64,000 nucleotides of DNA, taken from the NCBI RefSeq assembly GCF_003846135.1, contig NZ_RHHM01000003.1, positions 248,001-312,000 of the forward strand. The letters run 5' to 3'. Made by a program: the position numbers and the translations under genes. A model generated the notes under the pieces. The model was given only the letters and a program-made list of their open reading frames with translations, searched no databases and was not told the origin of the DNA. This document shows positions 29,802 through 39,601 of the stretch, in pieces; the first letter of the stretch is position 1; every line of letters begins with the position of its first letter. The stretch comes from Erwinia psidii (GTDB lineage: Bacteria > Pseudomonadota > Gammaproteobacteria > Enterobacterales > Enterobacteriaceae).

Positions 29802-30052
29802 GCGTGATTCTTTCTGGCAACGACCGGTCTGTCTCCATCAGATTAACGATATAAGACAGGCGGTTGCTGTTATTACCAGGCCGATAACCAGCCAGATCAT
29901 CGATTCAGGCGGGGGTTTACGCTTGCGAAGTGCACATATCGCTGATGGTGAAACCTGCCAGATGCGTTCAGGAGAAAGCAGCCAGGCGAGGCTCTGAACG
30001 GGTCCGGGCAGTCAGATTGATAATGCCGGAGGCCTGGGAAAGTGCCATTTTA
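29802..30052. other. Spacer after the sugar operon
   Basis: About 250 bases. On the minus strand a reading from 30011 to 29838 stays open and ends in a hydrophobic stretch (WLVIGLVITATACLISL), but it has no start codon with a ribosome site and looks like a decayed gene end. Confidence 0.35.
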
Positions 30053-30083
30053 AAAGGGTTCATGTTTTGAACATGAACCCTTT
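30053..30083. terminator. Perfect 14-bp hairpin between converging genes
   Basis: Arms 30053-30066 and 30070-30083 are exact reverse complements with a 3-base loop and A/T-rich outer ends. It lies between the sugar operon and the converging metalloprotease gene and probably terminates both. Confidence 0.75.
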
Positions 30084-30167
30084 ATTACACCCACCCTGGC
30101 ATCGATCAACCGACCGAGAAACCACTGGCATTAGCCACCGGGCAGCGAGGAAAACATGACTGACAGT

Positions 30168-32600
30168 TTAGTTTACCTTGTTCCAGGCCTGCTCCCAGTG
30201 TAGCCCAGTGCCTGGTGCATAGGCCCATGCTGCCCCGGCGCACCAGCCAGTGAACGGATGAGGTCTGCAGCTATAAACGCCACCCGCGGCGCTAACCCGG
30301 TCACCCGCTTTATAGGCAGTTCCTTCAACATAAGCAGGATAAGCAGGCGGCGGTTCTTTTTCACTCACTAACAGAGGGATGGCAGCAGTCGCCAGATATT
30401 GCTTATTATTTGCTGACGCCTCAAGGTGAACCTGATAGTTACCCGTTGCAACGTGCTGGGTATCCAGGTTAAACGTGGGCTGACTGCTGGCAGCCACAAT
30501 ATCTTCGTCACGCTTTAACGTCCACAGCCAACTGTCCGCATCAAAGTTCGCCTGCGACTGAAAAGTCACTTTTTCACCGTGCTCAACGCTACCTTTTCCA
30601 CTGATGTGCGCTTCTGCTGGCAGTACGGTTACCGTGACGATTTTACTGTCCGTCACGCCATGCGAACCCGTCACGGTGAGCTGATACCTGGCTTTGCCGG
30701 TGGCGCCGGTCGGAAATGCCGCTCGCGCTACTGGTTGCCTGATTTCCTGAACGATCGGACCAGAAGCCACTTCCTGTAAACCAAAAGCGCCATTGCCCTC
30801 CAGGCTTCGCCAGACGGGATCGGTACCAATGCTTTTTCTGCCATCCAGGTTACGGATAGTTGTGGAGTTATGGCGAGCAATAATGCTGAAATCCTGCGGC
30901 ACGATGGCAACCGGCACGACCAGGGCATCTTCATCCTGAGCATCTTTAATGTCATCTACACGAACGTGTGCGCCCTGTGCATCAACACGTAGCAGGGTAA
31001 TACGTTTACCGGACAGAAGGTCATCCACCGATTTACCGGGCATCAGTGGTGCATCTGCCATGCCATTCGCGCTGCCCGGCGTTGTATCCACCAACTGGTT
31101 GGTAACATTCTGGCCAAAAGTGGCAATACGGACAATCACGCCATGCACAAAAGGACTGTCTGCCGACCAGTTTTCAAATCCACCGCTGGCCTGACGGTAT
31201 TCCAACGTCAGATAACTGCCATTGCTACGCAAAATCCTTAGCGCTTTAACACCATGGCTGTTGGTCGCGTCAAAGAGGGGCGTTAATGTGTAACTACCGG
31301 ATCCATTGACCAGTGGAAACTGCTCCGCGGTTAACCATCCTGCGTAAAGCACATAAGGCGCCGGATACAAACGGCGACCACCACCATTCATGGTATCGGA
31401 AGGATCCCCGACCGTAGTCCTACGGCATTTTTCGTCGATTTGTACCACGCCGTGGCTGTCCAGGCTACAGCCCTCCAGCGATGTGGCATGTGGTGCCCCC
31501 AGGTTATGACCAAACTCATGCTGCCACATCCAGTGACGTTCACCATTGTTATTGGCGATAATCCAGTTGCCGGGTATTTGCGCCAGTGCTGTCCAGGCAC
31601 ACGAGGTGGAAGGAATATCGATAAAGAAATAATTGTAACTATCGACGTCAATTCCTTTTTGCTGTGCCAGCGTTTTAGCCTGCCCAACCACGTCATTGGA
31701 ACAGGTTGCAGGGCGCGGACCAAGGTTGATGTCACTGACCACATCGCCTTTTAATTCCAGTTTACCGTAAGATGAAAGTCGCACGGCACTGGCCAGTGAG
31801 CTGGTATCATTGCCTGTACCTAAGACTGCGGCTCTCATTCTCTCCAGCGGATTGGCAGCCCGATCGCTGTAGTGCGCATGCAGGATCAGAATTTTTCTTA
31901 CGCCGACCACGGGACGAGTATGCAACGTATCCGGCATAGTTAATTGCCAGGTAAATTCATTGCTGCGGCTCTCTGACACCATCGCTAACCTGTTTGCGGT
32001 ATGTCCCAGTATTTCTCTTCTGGCTGAGTCATTCCGAAATTTATTTCTGAGGGTATAAAATATCCCGTTATGGGCATCGCTGTGACGAGGGGTAATTTGC
32101 CATGCACGGTGTGATTGCAAACCGCTGCCGGTACAGTTCATCATCGTTGGTATGTTGGAAGTGGTTCCAAGACACTGTTCCTGACTTTGCCCTTTGAGCG
32201 CCTGACTGGTGATTTTGAAAAAACCAACCATCTGCGGTGAAACTTTCCAGTGCTGGCGCGGCACATTTTGGCAAGCCGAAAAAGAGATATTTCGGTTGTC
32301 TGCATTCAGCGTCATACAAAGATGATTGCCTGCCGACAGATCTTTTATCGTTGCGTATTGATGTTGGTTGCTGCTGCCCGTAAGTATTACCGCTTCATTA
32401 TTATCGTTACCCTTAACGGTATCATTTTGCTGGGCCAGACTGTCTGTTATCACATCTTTATTTGCTTTTGCATAATCCGACGCAGGCGCGAGGGCAAGCG
32501 TCAGAAAGACAGAAAGCAACATCTTACTGAATTTAGACGGAGATAACATAACGGTGTTCTCAGTTATTTTCTTCGACCCGGAATTATATTTACCCTGCAT
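30168..32600 (-). CDS. Secreted metzincin-type metalloprotease with lectin and chitin-binding modules
   Basis: About 810 aa. I place the start at 32600, with AGGAG 8 bases upstream; the ATG at 32606 is too close to that site. A Sec signal follows a basic leader (~26-45). Then come a ricin-type beta-trefoil lectin segment (~75-205, QxW-like repeats such as RQHWKV and HRAWQI) and a metalloprotease domain (~225-520) with the metzincin signature HEFGHNLGAPH (His361, Glu362, His365, His371), resembling gametolysin (M11) proteases; a downstream SDTMNGGG may be the Met-turn. Next are a PKD-like beta domain (~640-730) and a C-terminal CBM5/12 chitin-binding-like module (~755-808, several Trp). Likely exported to degrade host or glycosylated proteins (inference). 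Confidence 0.88.
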   Translation of the reverse strand: MQGKYNSGSKKITENTVMLSPSKFSKMLLSVFLTLALAPASDYAKANKDVITDSLAQQNDTVKGNDNNEAVILTGSSNQHQYATIKDLSAGNHLCMTLNADNRNISFSACQNVPRQHWKVSPQMVGFFKITSQALKGQSQEQCLGTTSNIPTMMNCTGSGLQSHRAWQITPRHSDAHNGIFYTLRNKFRNDSARREILGHTANRLAMVSESRSNEFTWQLTMPDTLHTRPVVGVRKILILHAHYSDRAANPLERMRAAVLGTGNDTSSLASAVRLSSYGKLELKGDVVSDINLGPRPATCSNDVVGQAKTLAQQKGIDVDSYNYFFIDIPSTSCAWTALAQIPGNWIIANNNGERHWMWQHEFGHNLGAPHATSLEGCSLDSHGVVQIDEKCRRTTVGDPSDTMNGGGRRLYPAPYVLYAGWLTAEQFPLVNGSGSYTLTPLFDATNSHGVKALRILRSNGSYLTLEYRQASGGFENWSADSPFVHGVIVRIATFGQNVTNQLVDTTPGSANGMADAPLMPGKSVDDLLSGKRITLLRVDAQGAHVRVDDIKDAQDEDALVVPVAIVPQDFSIIARHNSTTIRNLDGRKSIGTDPVWRSLEGNGAFGLQEVASGPIVQEIRQPVARAAFPTGATGKARYQLTVTGSHGVTDSKIVTVTVLPAEAHISGKGSVEHGEKVTFQSQANFDADSWLWTLKRDEDIVAASSQPTFNLDTQHVATGNYQVHLEASANNKQYLATAAIPLLVSEKEPPPAYPAYVEGTAYKAGDRVSAAGGVYSCRPHPFTGWCAGAAWAYAPGTGLHWEQAWNKVN

Positions 32601-34157
32601 TTGCATCTCTCCTGATACACCTGGTTTTCAATAACACATGACTCAAAGCCTGTTGCATCAGGCTACTTTACTGGCCATTTTCACCCCGACAGGACTCACC
32701 ATCCTCACGCACTACCTCTTCGCGCCAACAGGACAGTTCCTGACACCTTATATTTATTGCGTAAAATTTTTTTGCATTTAAATAAAACCTGCTTATCTGC
32801 CTGGTATATTGCCTGACAGTGATTTTTCAGAAATCCCGATCCATTTATAAATATAAAAGTTTCCGAGGGATAATTAAAATTAAATCAACCGAATCAATAG
32901 CAATTGACACTGAATTATTGCAGATGCACGTATAAAAAAGCGATATCAAAAATCAACATCATGAGACTAATAATTGAGATGGCGAGAGTTTATTTGTTAA
33001 CCGGACATCACCGCGCAAAAGCACCTGATAAAAAAGCAACAAAATACAAGTCAAAAGATCCAGCAATCGATAAAATATGAGAAAGGAAAAATCTGATTTT
33101 TCTTCTTGCTTATTTTACATGAAAAACAAAAAATCCACTTCAACAAGTAATACAGATAGTACCTGTCATTTAGTGACATGAAACAAACCAACTCAAATTA
33201 TTTCTGCAACCAATACCACATAGGTAATCTTAACACCGAACCTGAGCCATCTTTTATTACTAACTGAAAATCACATTCCGTGGGCGTAAGGCCGACCGTT
33301 TAAATCGACTTGAGCTACCGGCATTATCCTCTGTTAAGGTGAATATTATTCAGTCACATTACTATCCTGTTGTTATTTCCCGCCCATAAGCAATATTCAT
33401 CGATGTTGTCGTCCTGACGTATCGCACGGCAAGAGGCGTTATGGTAAAGAGTCAGCCTTTATCTGCATGTTATATTACGCATTATTGCCGTCATTTCCCC
33501 TTACGGAAGAGATGGTTTATGTGGTGGGATACGGTTTACCTTGTGGGACGGGGACATCACAGGGATAAGGCAACGAGGGAGGCAACATGCTACAACGGTT
33601 TACGGGGCTTATTACGAAACGGTTCCCCCACTCCACGGCTGAAAGATAACCGAACAGGCATCTGCCTGCCTGTGGCAAAACAGGTTTTGCCGGAGAAGAT
33701 ACAAGCAAGCGTCCGTTTGGTTCAGAACAACAGATTGGGCTGTTTTCGCAGCGAGGCTGCCTTGTAGCTTGTAGCCTGTTGCCCTGACAATTGCCACAAG
33801 GCAGATAAAAAATTGATAGGGTGGTTTCAGACGTCACTATTCAGATCCGGGAATTAAACCCGAAGAGTGAATTGCTGATTTTGTTGCTACTTAATTTAAT
33901 TGGGAAATTTATTTTCCTGTCGGGTGTTTTGGAGATTCTCCAGCAGGCATTACTGTTGCAGGCAATCAGGACACGGACAGCACCTGATAACTCAACGTAA
34001 ACGTAGCAGGTGAGAATGTTGAGCACCGTCGGGGGCGGGCAGACCGATTAACAGTCTGATAAGCAGACTCTTATTGTGCTGCTGTGCATGTTGCTACGGT
34101 TGATTTAAAAAAGGGCCAGACATCAATCACGGCAACAGATGAACCGCTTACAAAGGT
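32601..34157. other. Long AT-rich intergenic region
   Basis: About 1.55 kb upstream of the metalloprotease and downstream of the glycosyltransferase. 32700-33400 is very AT-rich and presumably holds the protease promoter. A 108-codon plus-strand reading (33441-33767) and opposite-strand readings lack ribosome sites and family motifs. I see no tRNA, IS or CRISPR. Confidence 0.45.
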
Positions 34158-34182
34158 AAAATGCGGCACGGTGCCGCATTTT
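34158..34182 (-). terminator. Terminator of the large glycosyltransferase gene
   Basis: A 25-base near-perfect palindrome, arms 34158-34169 and 34171-34182, A-rich outside and GC-rich inside, ending in TTTT on the minus strand. It lies 16 bases after the stop. Confidence 0.85.
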
Positions 34183-34197
34183 CCTTAACCTGTTGGC

Positions 34198-37100
34198 TCA
34201 GCCCACCGTCCACGCCTTCAGCCATTGCGCGGCATTATCCCCGGTCAGCATCCAGTCCCGACGTAAGCGCGTCTGTAACTCGTCGCCCATTGCAGCGGTG
34301 GCATCCAGATCGTTGAGGTGTTTACGAATCGCATCACACCAGTCCTTGAAGCGGTTACGTACACGGGTGACCGGTAAATCGCCCCGATAGCATTCCACAT
34401 CGCTACAAATCACCGGCACACCACAGGCACCGTATTCCATCAGACGCAGATTACTTTTACAGGCGTTGAAAATATTATCTTCCACAGGCGCCAGTGCCAG
34501 ATCCAGATTCAGCGCCGCCAGCGTGGTCGGATAAATTTCAATATCAACACCATAATGAAGCTCATGAATGTAGGGACGCAGCTTGTGTGGGCACATCCCC
34601 ATAAACACCCATTCAACCTCATTTGCGAACTCTTTAATCACATCAACGATCATCTCCAGATCGCCAGTGTGACTGGATCCCCCCGCCCACCCTACCCTGG
34701 GCTTTTTGCCCTGGCGGCGCAAACTTTGCAGGTTTCCCCACCACTGAACCGGAAGGCGGTTGTTCACCACCACAATTTCGTTATGCATCCCTTTGAATGC
34801 TTCAGCCAGGGGTTCGGTCGACACCACAAAGCGATCGAAGAAACCAAGGCTTTTACGCATTTTCTTCCACATATCCTGCTTGAAATCTTTATGGTGATGA
34901 TTTTTTAACGGCACATTGAGGATGTAGTCATCCAGTTCATAGACCCTGAAGATATCCGTTGCCGCCACCACCGGTGCCATCCAGTTCTGGAAAATGTCCG
35001 AATAGCGTCGCTGAATAATCATGCTGTCCGGTTTGTGCTGGCCGATCTCCGCAATGGAGAGCAGGCGACTGTAGAGCTTACCGTTAGTCATCCCCTCCTG
35101 CTCCATCGCACGAAATGGCTGGATAATGCGGTAATGCCCGCATCCGGCGGTATCGGCATGATTGGCCAGAATGGTTGGTAATCCAGGACGCTTCACCGGG
35201 GACCAGCACAGGGCGCTGTCACTGTTCACATCAAACTGACGGCTTTTCAGCGAAAGATTGGCATTGAACGCCGGATCGTTAGCGATCGCCGGCAACCAGC
35301 GGCGGTAGAGCCAGCAATCCTCATCCTGTTTGAGTATTTTAACCGTCTGGCTGTTCTCCCCCTGAAATGGTTGCTGCCGTGCCGCCGGGCGAAGAATGCG
35401 GGCATACGGCGTCCATACCGTGAGGTAGCCCTGTTCGCGGGCGCGCAGGCAGAAATCAACGTCATCATACATCTGGGTACTGGTGTCAAATCCGCCAAGG
35501 GCATCATAAAGCTGACGACGGACCAGCATAAAATCGCCGGATACCGCGCTGTAGTTCTGATCGATTTGCAACCGGCCCAAATAGCTGGGCTGATCGTCAG
35601 CCATACCGCGAAACGCATCCCCCACGGCACCATTCACCCCAAGCAAATACCCCGCATGGCGAATACGGTACTGAGAGTTAAGCTGCTTGCCGCCGACAAT
35701 ACCCACTTCCGGGCGCTGTGCGTGGTTGAGGAGATTGTCCAGCCACTCACCATCCATCACCGCCAGCTCACAATGCAACAGAGCGAGATATTCCCCCCGC
35801 GCCACGGTGGCGGCGAGATTGCTCATTCCCGCATGGTGCCAGCTGTTGGGATAGTGCAGAACCTTGATCCTTTGCGGGTCCACATTGGCAATGCTCGCCA
35901 GCCAGCTTTCCCGCTCTGGGCTTTGCTGATTGTCCGCCACGATGATCATTTCATAATTGAGATAGCGGGTTTTCTCCAGCAGCGTGGTAACCGACGCGAT
36001 CAGCGAAGGCAGATGCCAGTTTGCGAGGATAATTAATGAAACCAGTGGTTGGTGATCGTGTTGGTAACGCAGGCGATAATTACCGAAATTGTCCATTGCC
36101 ACTTCACCTTGCGGATAGCCCCGGTTGGTAAGATGACGTTGCAGGATCGCCGCGTCCTCGGCAACCACCCGCTTTTTCAGCGTGGTCATCAGCAAGGGTT
36201 CTGCAAGGTGGCCGATAACCCCGAAGCCCTGGCTCTCGATCAGTTTGGCGATCAGGTCGAATTCACAGGCGTTTGGACAGGCCAGATCAAATCCTTCCGC
36301 AGCGGTCAGCAGCTCGCGACGGAACAGCCAGTGCTCAGCCATTGTTTTTGGCGAACTGAGAAACAGATCGAGGTTAAAATCGGGCCGGAAAGCAACGCCA
36401 CCAGGATCGCCGTCTATGGCAAAAAATTCATCGGCATACAGGGCCAGCGTCCCGCCTGCGTCAGGCAGCGCGGTGGCAAGGGAGATCAGTCCCGACGGCA
36501 GGAAAGTGCTGCCTGCATCAACAAAAATAAACCACGCCTCATCGCGTCCGGTAAGCGCGAGGTTTATTACCTCCAGGCGATTTTCCGCCGTGGCCGGATA
36601 ACAGCTCACGCCGGCTGGCACTCTGTCGACACTGCCGACAATCAACGGGGTCAAGGTCAGAAGACCGCTATCGATCCCGTTCAGACTCTCAAGCGTTGTA
36701 TTCACTTTGTGGCGGGTATCGTCGCTGACGGTGATCACCACCCCAACGCTCACCGGACCGCCGCTTTCCGCCGCCAGCCCGGCGAGATAATCCTGCTCAA
36801 AGGGCCGCAGCTGACGCTGGGCCAGCCAGCCGTTAAGCTCCGACTGAATAAAATTGTTGTAGTGCTGCTGGCTGAAGTTCTGGTATCCGGCGGCATCCGG
36901 GCTGTGTATTGCCGCGACCCGCACCATATTGTGTGGTTTCTGAAACTGACTGAACCAGCTCTGCTGACGAATGAAGTGGAAAACCTTGTCACGGTTTGCC
37001 ACCACTTTTTCTTCGTTATCACGTTGTCCCGGTTGCTGGTAAACGCTGGAGATACGGATGGTACACAGCGGCCTGTTTACCCAGCCCAACAATTTGCCGG

Positions 37101-37725
37101 GCAGCAATCTGGCATAAAGCACCAGCGCTTCCACTTCCAGCATATTTTCATCATTGATAGCGAACAGCGAACCATACTGCTCAATAAGGGACAGTAAATC
37201 AGCCCGGCGAAACAACGCGACGCTCATCTCACCAATGACGTTAAATCTGAGCGAGCACTGAAAACGTAACAGATCTTCACCGTTGATCAGCGCGTCACCA
37301 TTGACCAGTGACGCGTTGGACAGGATATCCGGCTGGCGAACGTTCAGGCAGTTTGCGCGAACACGGCGGGTTGCCGCCACCGACACCTGGTCGTTGTTAT
37401 GCATAACGGCAAGCGACTGACTTATTGTTTCTGGCTCCAGCCAGTCCGCGTCTGCAAGGAACTTAACGTAGTCCCCCTGCGCTTCCCGTACCGCATTTTC
37501 AAATACGCCCTCTTGCTCTTTCGGATGCTTAAAAAGGCGCACAGGATGACCCGACTGATTAAGATAAGGCCCGGCTATTTGCCCGATAAAGTTTTCACTA
37601 CTGCTGTCGGCGATCAGAATTTCACAATTCGCATAATCCTGAGCCAGACTGCTTTTTAACGCCTGTTCAAAATAAGTAGGAATGCGCGCGATAATAATAA
37701 TGCTGACTAGGGGTGTCCTTGACAT
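34198..37725 (-). CDS. Multi-domain glycosyltransferase, probable flagellin glycosyltransferase
   Basis: About 1175 aa from the ATG at 37725, which starts right at the first domain (MSRTPLVSIIIIARIP) and has a GGAG site 10 bases upstream; in-frame starts up to 37818 are less likely. Three parts are visible: an N-terminal GT2 domain (~1-220); a central GT2 domain with PLVSLIILANWHLP near 575, the VARGEYLALLHCELAVMDGEW block and MYDDVDFCLRAREQG near 765; and a C-terminal GT4-like domain (~830-1175) with KPRVGWAGGSSHTGDLE and a donor-binding LRLMEYGACGVPVICSDV. Cytoplasmic, no membrane segments. It sits just downstream of fliC and in the same direction, the layout of Fgt-type flagellin glycosyltransferases. 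Likely it uses the CDP-sugar made by the operon at 24687-29801 (inference). Confidence 0.9.
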   Translation of the reverse strand: MSRTPLVSIIIIARIPTYFEQALKSSLAQDYANCEILIADSSSENFIGQIAGPYLNQSGHPVRLFKHPKEQEGVFENAVREAQGDYVKFLADADWLEPETISQSLAVMHNNDQVSVAATRRVRANCLNVRQPDILSNASLVNGDALINGEDLLRFQCSLRFNVIGEMSVALFRRADLLSLIEQYGSLFAINDENMLEVEALVLYARLLPGKLLGWVNRPLCTIRISSVYQQPGQRDNEEKVVANRDKVFHFIRQQSWFSQFQKPHNMVRVAAIHSPDAAGYQNFSQQHYNNFIQSELNGWLAQRQLRPFEQDYLAGLAAESGGPVSVGVVITVSDDTRHKVNTTLESLNGIDSGLLTLTPLIVGSVDRVPAGVSCYPATAENRLEVINLALTGRDEAWFIFVDAGSTFLPSGLISLATALPDAGGTLALYADEFFAIDGDPGGVAFRPDFNLDLFLSSPKTMAEHWLFRRELLTAAEGFDLACPNACEFDLIAKLIESQGFGVIGHLAEPLLMTTLKKRVVAEDAAILQRHLTNRGYPQGEVAMDNFGNYRLRYQHDHQPLVSLIILANWHLPSLIASVTTLLEKTRYLNYEMIIVADNQQSPERESWLASIANVDPQRIKVLHYPNSWHHAGMSNLAATVARGEYLALLHCELAVMDGEWLDNLLNHAQRPEVGIVGGKQLNSQYRIRHAGYLLGVNGAVGDAFRGMADDQPSYLGRLQIDQNYSAVSGDFMLVRRQLYDALGGFDTSTQMYDDVDFCLRAREQGYLTVWTPYARILRPAARQQPFQGENSQTVKILKQDEDCWLYRRWLPAIANDPAFNANLSLKSRQFDVNSDSALCWSPVKRPGLPTILANHADTAGCGHYRIIQPFRAMEQEGMTNGKLYSRLLSIAEIGQHKPDSMIIQRRYSDIFQNWMAPVVAATDIFRVYELDDYILNVPLKNHHHKDFKQDMWKKMRKSLGFFDRFVVSTEPLAEAFKGMHNEIVVVNNRLPVQWWGNLQSLRRQGKKPRVGWAGGSSHTGDLEMIVDVIKEFANEVEWVFMGMCPHKLRPYIHELHYGVDIEIYPTTLAALNLDLALAPVEDNIFNACKSNLRLMEYGACGVPVICSDVECYRGDLPVTRVRNRFKDWCDAIRKHLNDLDATAAMGDELQTRLRRDWMLTGDNAAQWLKAWTVG

Positions 37726-37923
37726 GACTGGTCTGCTCCGGGGATCTGCCATCCCGGTTAAATGAAGGTGCCGGGAGTGAATGATGGTTTTTATGTTAGC
37801 GATTAAAGCCGCATTCAATCGCCTGAAGAAGGGGGTAAAAGCGGCGTATTCCCGCTATTCAGGTAATAAGGTAAGGGGAGTGATCTGGCAAAGCGGAATG
37901 GAAGAACAGCCTTGATATCAATG

Positions 37924-37980
37924 AAAAAAGGGCCGGATATCATCATACTGAACAGGTTCAGCCGATCATATCCATGCCCG
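37924..37980 (-). terminator. fliC terminator
   Basis: On the minus strand a long imperfect stem (arms with GGGC..GGATAT and ATATCC..GCCC, inner TGAAC/TTCA) ends in a run of six T at 37925-37930. A second, T-less GC hairpin lies just upstream at 37991-38022. Confidence 0.75.
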
Positions 37981-38037
37981 TTTTATTATTACCCGCCCAT
38001 TGCCATGCGTGGCCGGGCGGGTAGTTGCCTAAGGTTA

Positions 38038-39321
38038 TTAGCCTTGCAGCAGAGACAGAACCTGCTGTGGAACCTGGTTAGCTTTCGCCAACACGGAGTT
38101 ACCCGCCTGCTGAATAATCTGTGCTTTAGACATATTCGACACTTCCGTCGCGTAGTCCGCATCCTGGATTCGGGACTGCGCCTCAGACAGGTTAGTGGTG
38201 GTGTTGCTCAGGTTGGTGATAGCAGAATCCAACCGGTTTTGTACCGCACCCAGACTTGAACGGAACTTGTCAACCTGTGCAATCGCTTTGTCCAACAGGG
38301 CCAGCGGGTCAGATGTTGACGTACCGGTGTACAGATTGGTGTTACCTGTATCAGAGATATCGTCGATATCGCTGGTGCCTGAAGTCGCAGTGTCACCGCC
38401 GTTGGCAATGCCGCTTGACGCTACAGAGTATTCTTTGCCCTGTACGGTGACGAAGCCGACTGCGTTACCGCTGGCATCCGCACCCACTTTGATGGCCTGA
38501 CCGGTCATCACACCGGAGGAGACGCCGTTGGTGCTGTCGCTGTAGTCAACTTCAGTGGTGTTCAGTTCTACCTTGCCGCTTGAACCTACAGACACAGAGT
38601 AGTTGTCGGTGCCGGAAGATACCACGTAGGTGCTGGTCGCGTTGCCGCTGCTGTCCAGCACGTTGTGCAGAGACAGACCAGAAGCTGCAACACCCAGATC
38701 TGATGCCACATCGCTCAGGTCAACGGTAGACATGGTGCCGGAAGAAGCGTCACCTACCTGAGTAATGGAGTCGCCCAGGCTCAGGGCATTTTTGTCAACG
38801 GAGAAGCCTTTCAGGCCCAGCGTCGAAGAGTCGATTTTTTGCAGGTCGATAGAGATGGTTTCACCATCATTAGAACCCACCTGGATTTTCATGGTACCGT
38901 CTTTAGCCAGTACGTTCACGCCGTTGAACTGAGTCTGACCAGATACACGGTCAATCTCGTCCAGACGGGATTTGATTTCGTCCTGGATTGAGGTCAGGTC
39001 GGAATCAGAGTTGGTGCCGTTCTGTGCCTGTACGGTCAGTTCACGAACACGCTGTAAGTTGTTGTTGATTTCAGACAGTGCGCCTTCAGTAGTCTGCGCG
39101 GCAGAGATACCGTCGTTGGCGTTACGGGATGCCTGAGTCAAGCCGTTGATGTTAGAAGTAAAGCGGTTAGCAATTGCCTGGCCTGCCGCATCATCTTTTG
39201 CGCTGTTGATACGCAGACCAGATGACAGGCGCTCAATAGAAGTAGACAGAGCAGACTGGTTTTTATTGATGTTGTTCTGGGTGATCAGCGAGAGGCTGTT
39301 GGTGTTAATAACTTGTGCCAT
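38038..39321 (-). CDS. fliC: FliC flagellin
   Basis: 427 aa filament protein. The conserved N-terminal D0-D1 (1-~175) begins MAQVINTNSLSLITQNN and includes the SSGLRINSAKDDAAGQAIANRF motif region that activates TLR5 in related flagellins. The C-terminal D1-D0 (~335-427) ends VLAKANQVPQQVLSLLQG. The middle (~176-330) is short and very rich in Ser, Thr, Gly and Asp, a plausible glycan-bearing surface. Shorter than E. coli K-12 FliC (498). It is transcribed from a strong sigma-28 promoter 80-107 bases upstream and exported by the flagellar apparatus encoded at 52-63 kb. Confidence 0.98.
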   Translation of the reverse strand: MAQVINTNSLSLITQNNINKNQSALSTSIERLSSGLRINSAKDDAAGQAIANRFTSNINGLTQASRNANDGISAAQTTEGALSEINNNLQRVRELTVQAQNGTNSDSDLTSIQDEIKSRLDEIDRVSGQTQFNGVNVLAKDGTMKIQVGSNDGETISIDLQKIDSSTLGLKGFSVDKNALSLGDSITQVGDASSGTMSTVDLSDVASDLGVAASGLSLHNVLDSSGNATSTYVVSSGTDNYSVSVGSSGKVELNTTEVDYSDSTNGVSSGVMTGQAIKVGADASGNAVGFVTVQGKEYSVASSGIANGGDTATSGTSDIDDISDTGNTNLYTGTSTSDPLALLDKAIAQVDKFRSSLGAVQNRLDSAITNLSNTTTNLSEAQSRIQDADYATEVSNMSKAQIIQQAGNSVLAKANQVPQQVLSLLQG

Positions 39322-39401
39322 GATAAAGTTTCCTGTTAAATCGAATCGGGTTTAAGTTGGTCGGGCTTGTTTGCCCCCCGGCTTCATCGCCGTCAATGTT
39401 G

Positions 39402-39428
39402 TTATCGTCTGCCCCTTCCGAACCTTTA
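39402..39428 (-). promoter_or_regulatory. Sigma-28 promoter of fliC
   Basis: On the minus strand -35 TAAAGGTT (39421-39428), an 11-base spacer and -10 GACGATAA (39402-39409) match the FliA consensus TAAAGTTT-N11-GCCGATAA with one mismatch in each box. Confidence 0.93.
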
Positions 39429-39532
39429 GAATTTTTTTAGCACCATCTGAATTTTTTTACTTCATACCTTAGCCGTCGAAATACGCCGATCAGGTAGCGC
39501 TATTCTTCCCATTGCCCCGCTGCAAATAATCA

Positions 39533-39559
39533 TAAACTTTCGCTGTGTCTGGCCGATAA
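39533..39559 (+). promoter_or_regulatory. Sigma-28 promoter of fliDST
   Basis: -35 TAAACTTT (39533-39540), an 11-base spacer and an exact -10 GCCGATAA (39552-39559), 42 bases before the fliD ATG. Divergent from the fliC promoter. Confidence 0.94.
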
Positions 39560-39601
39560 CCACGTAGTTCACTCTCCGTGTTGACTACAGAAGGAAACAT
39601 T

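Noticed and set aside
29838-30011. Minus-strand reading ending in a hydrophobic segment after the sugar operon
   Set aside because: It resembles a protein end (KRKPPPE then a membrane helix) but has no usable start codon; at most a gene relic.
33441-33767. 108-codon plus-strand frame between the protease and the large glycosyltransferase
   Set aside because: Composition and lack of ribosome site or family pattern argue against coding; opposite-strand frames are equally open.
37991-38022. GC-rich hairpin just after the fliC stop
   Set aside because: Good stem (8 bp) but A-rich rather than T-rich on the fliC strand; the real terminator is the T-tailed one at 37924-37980.
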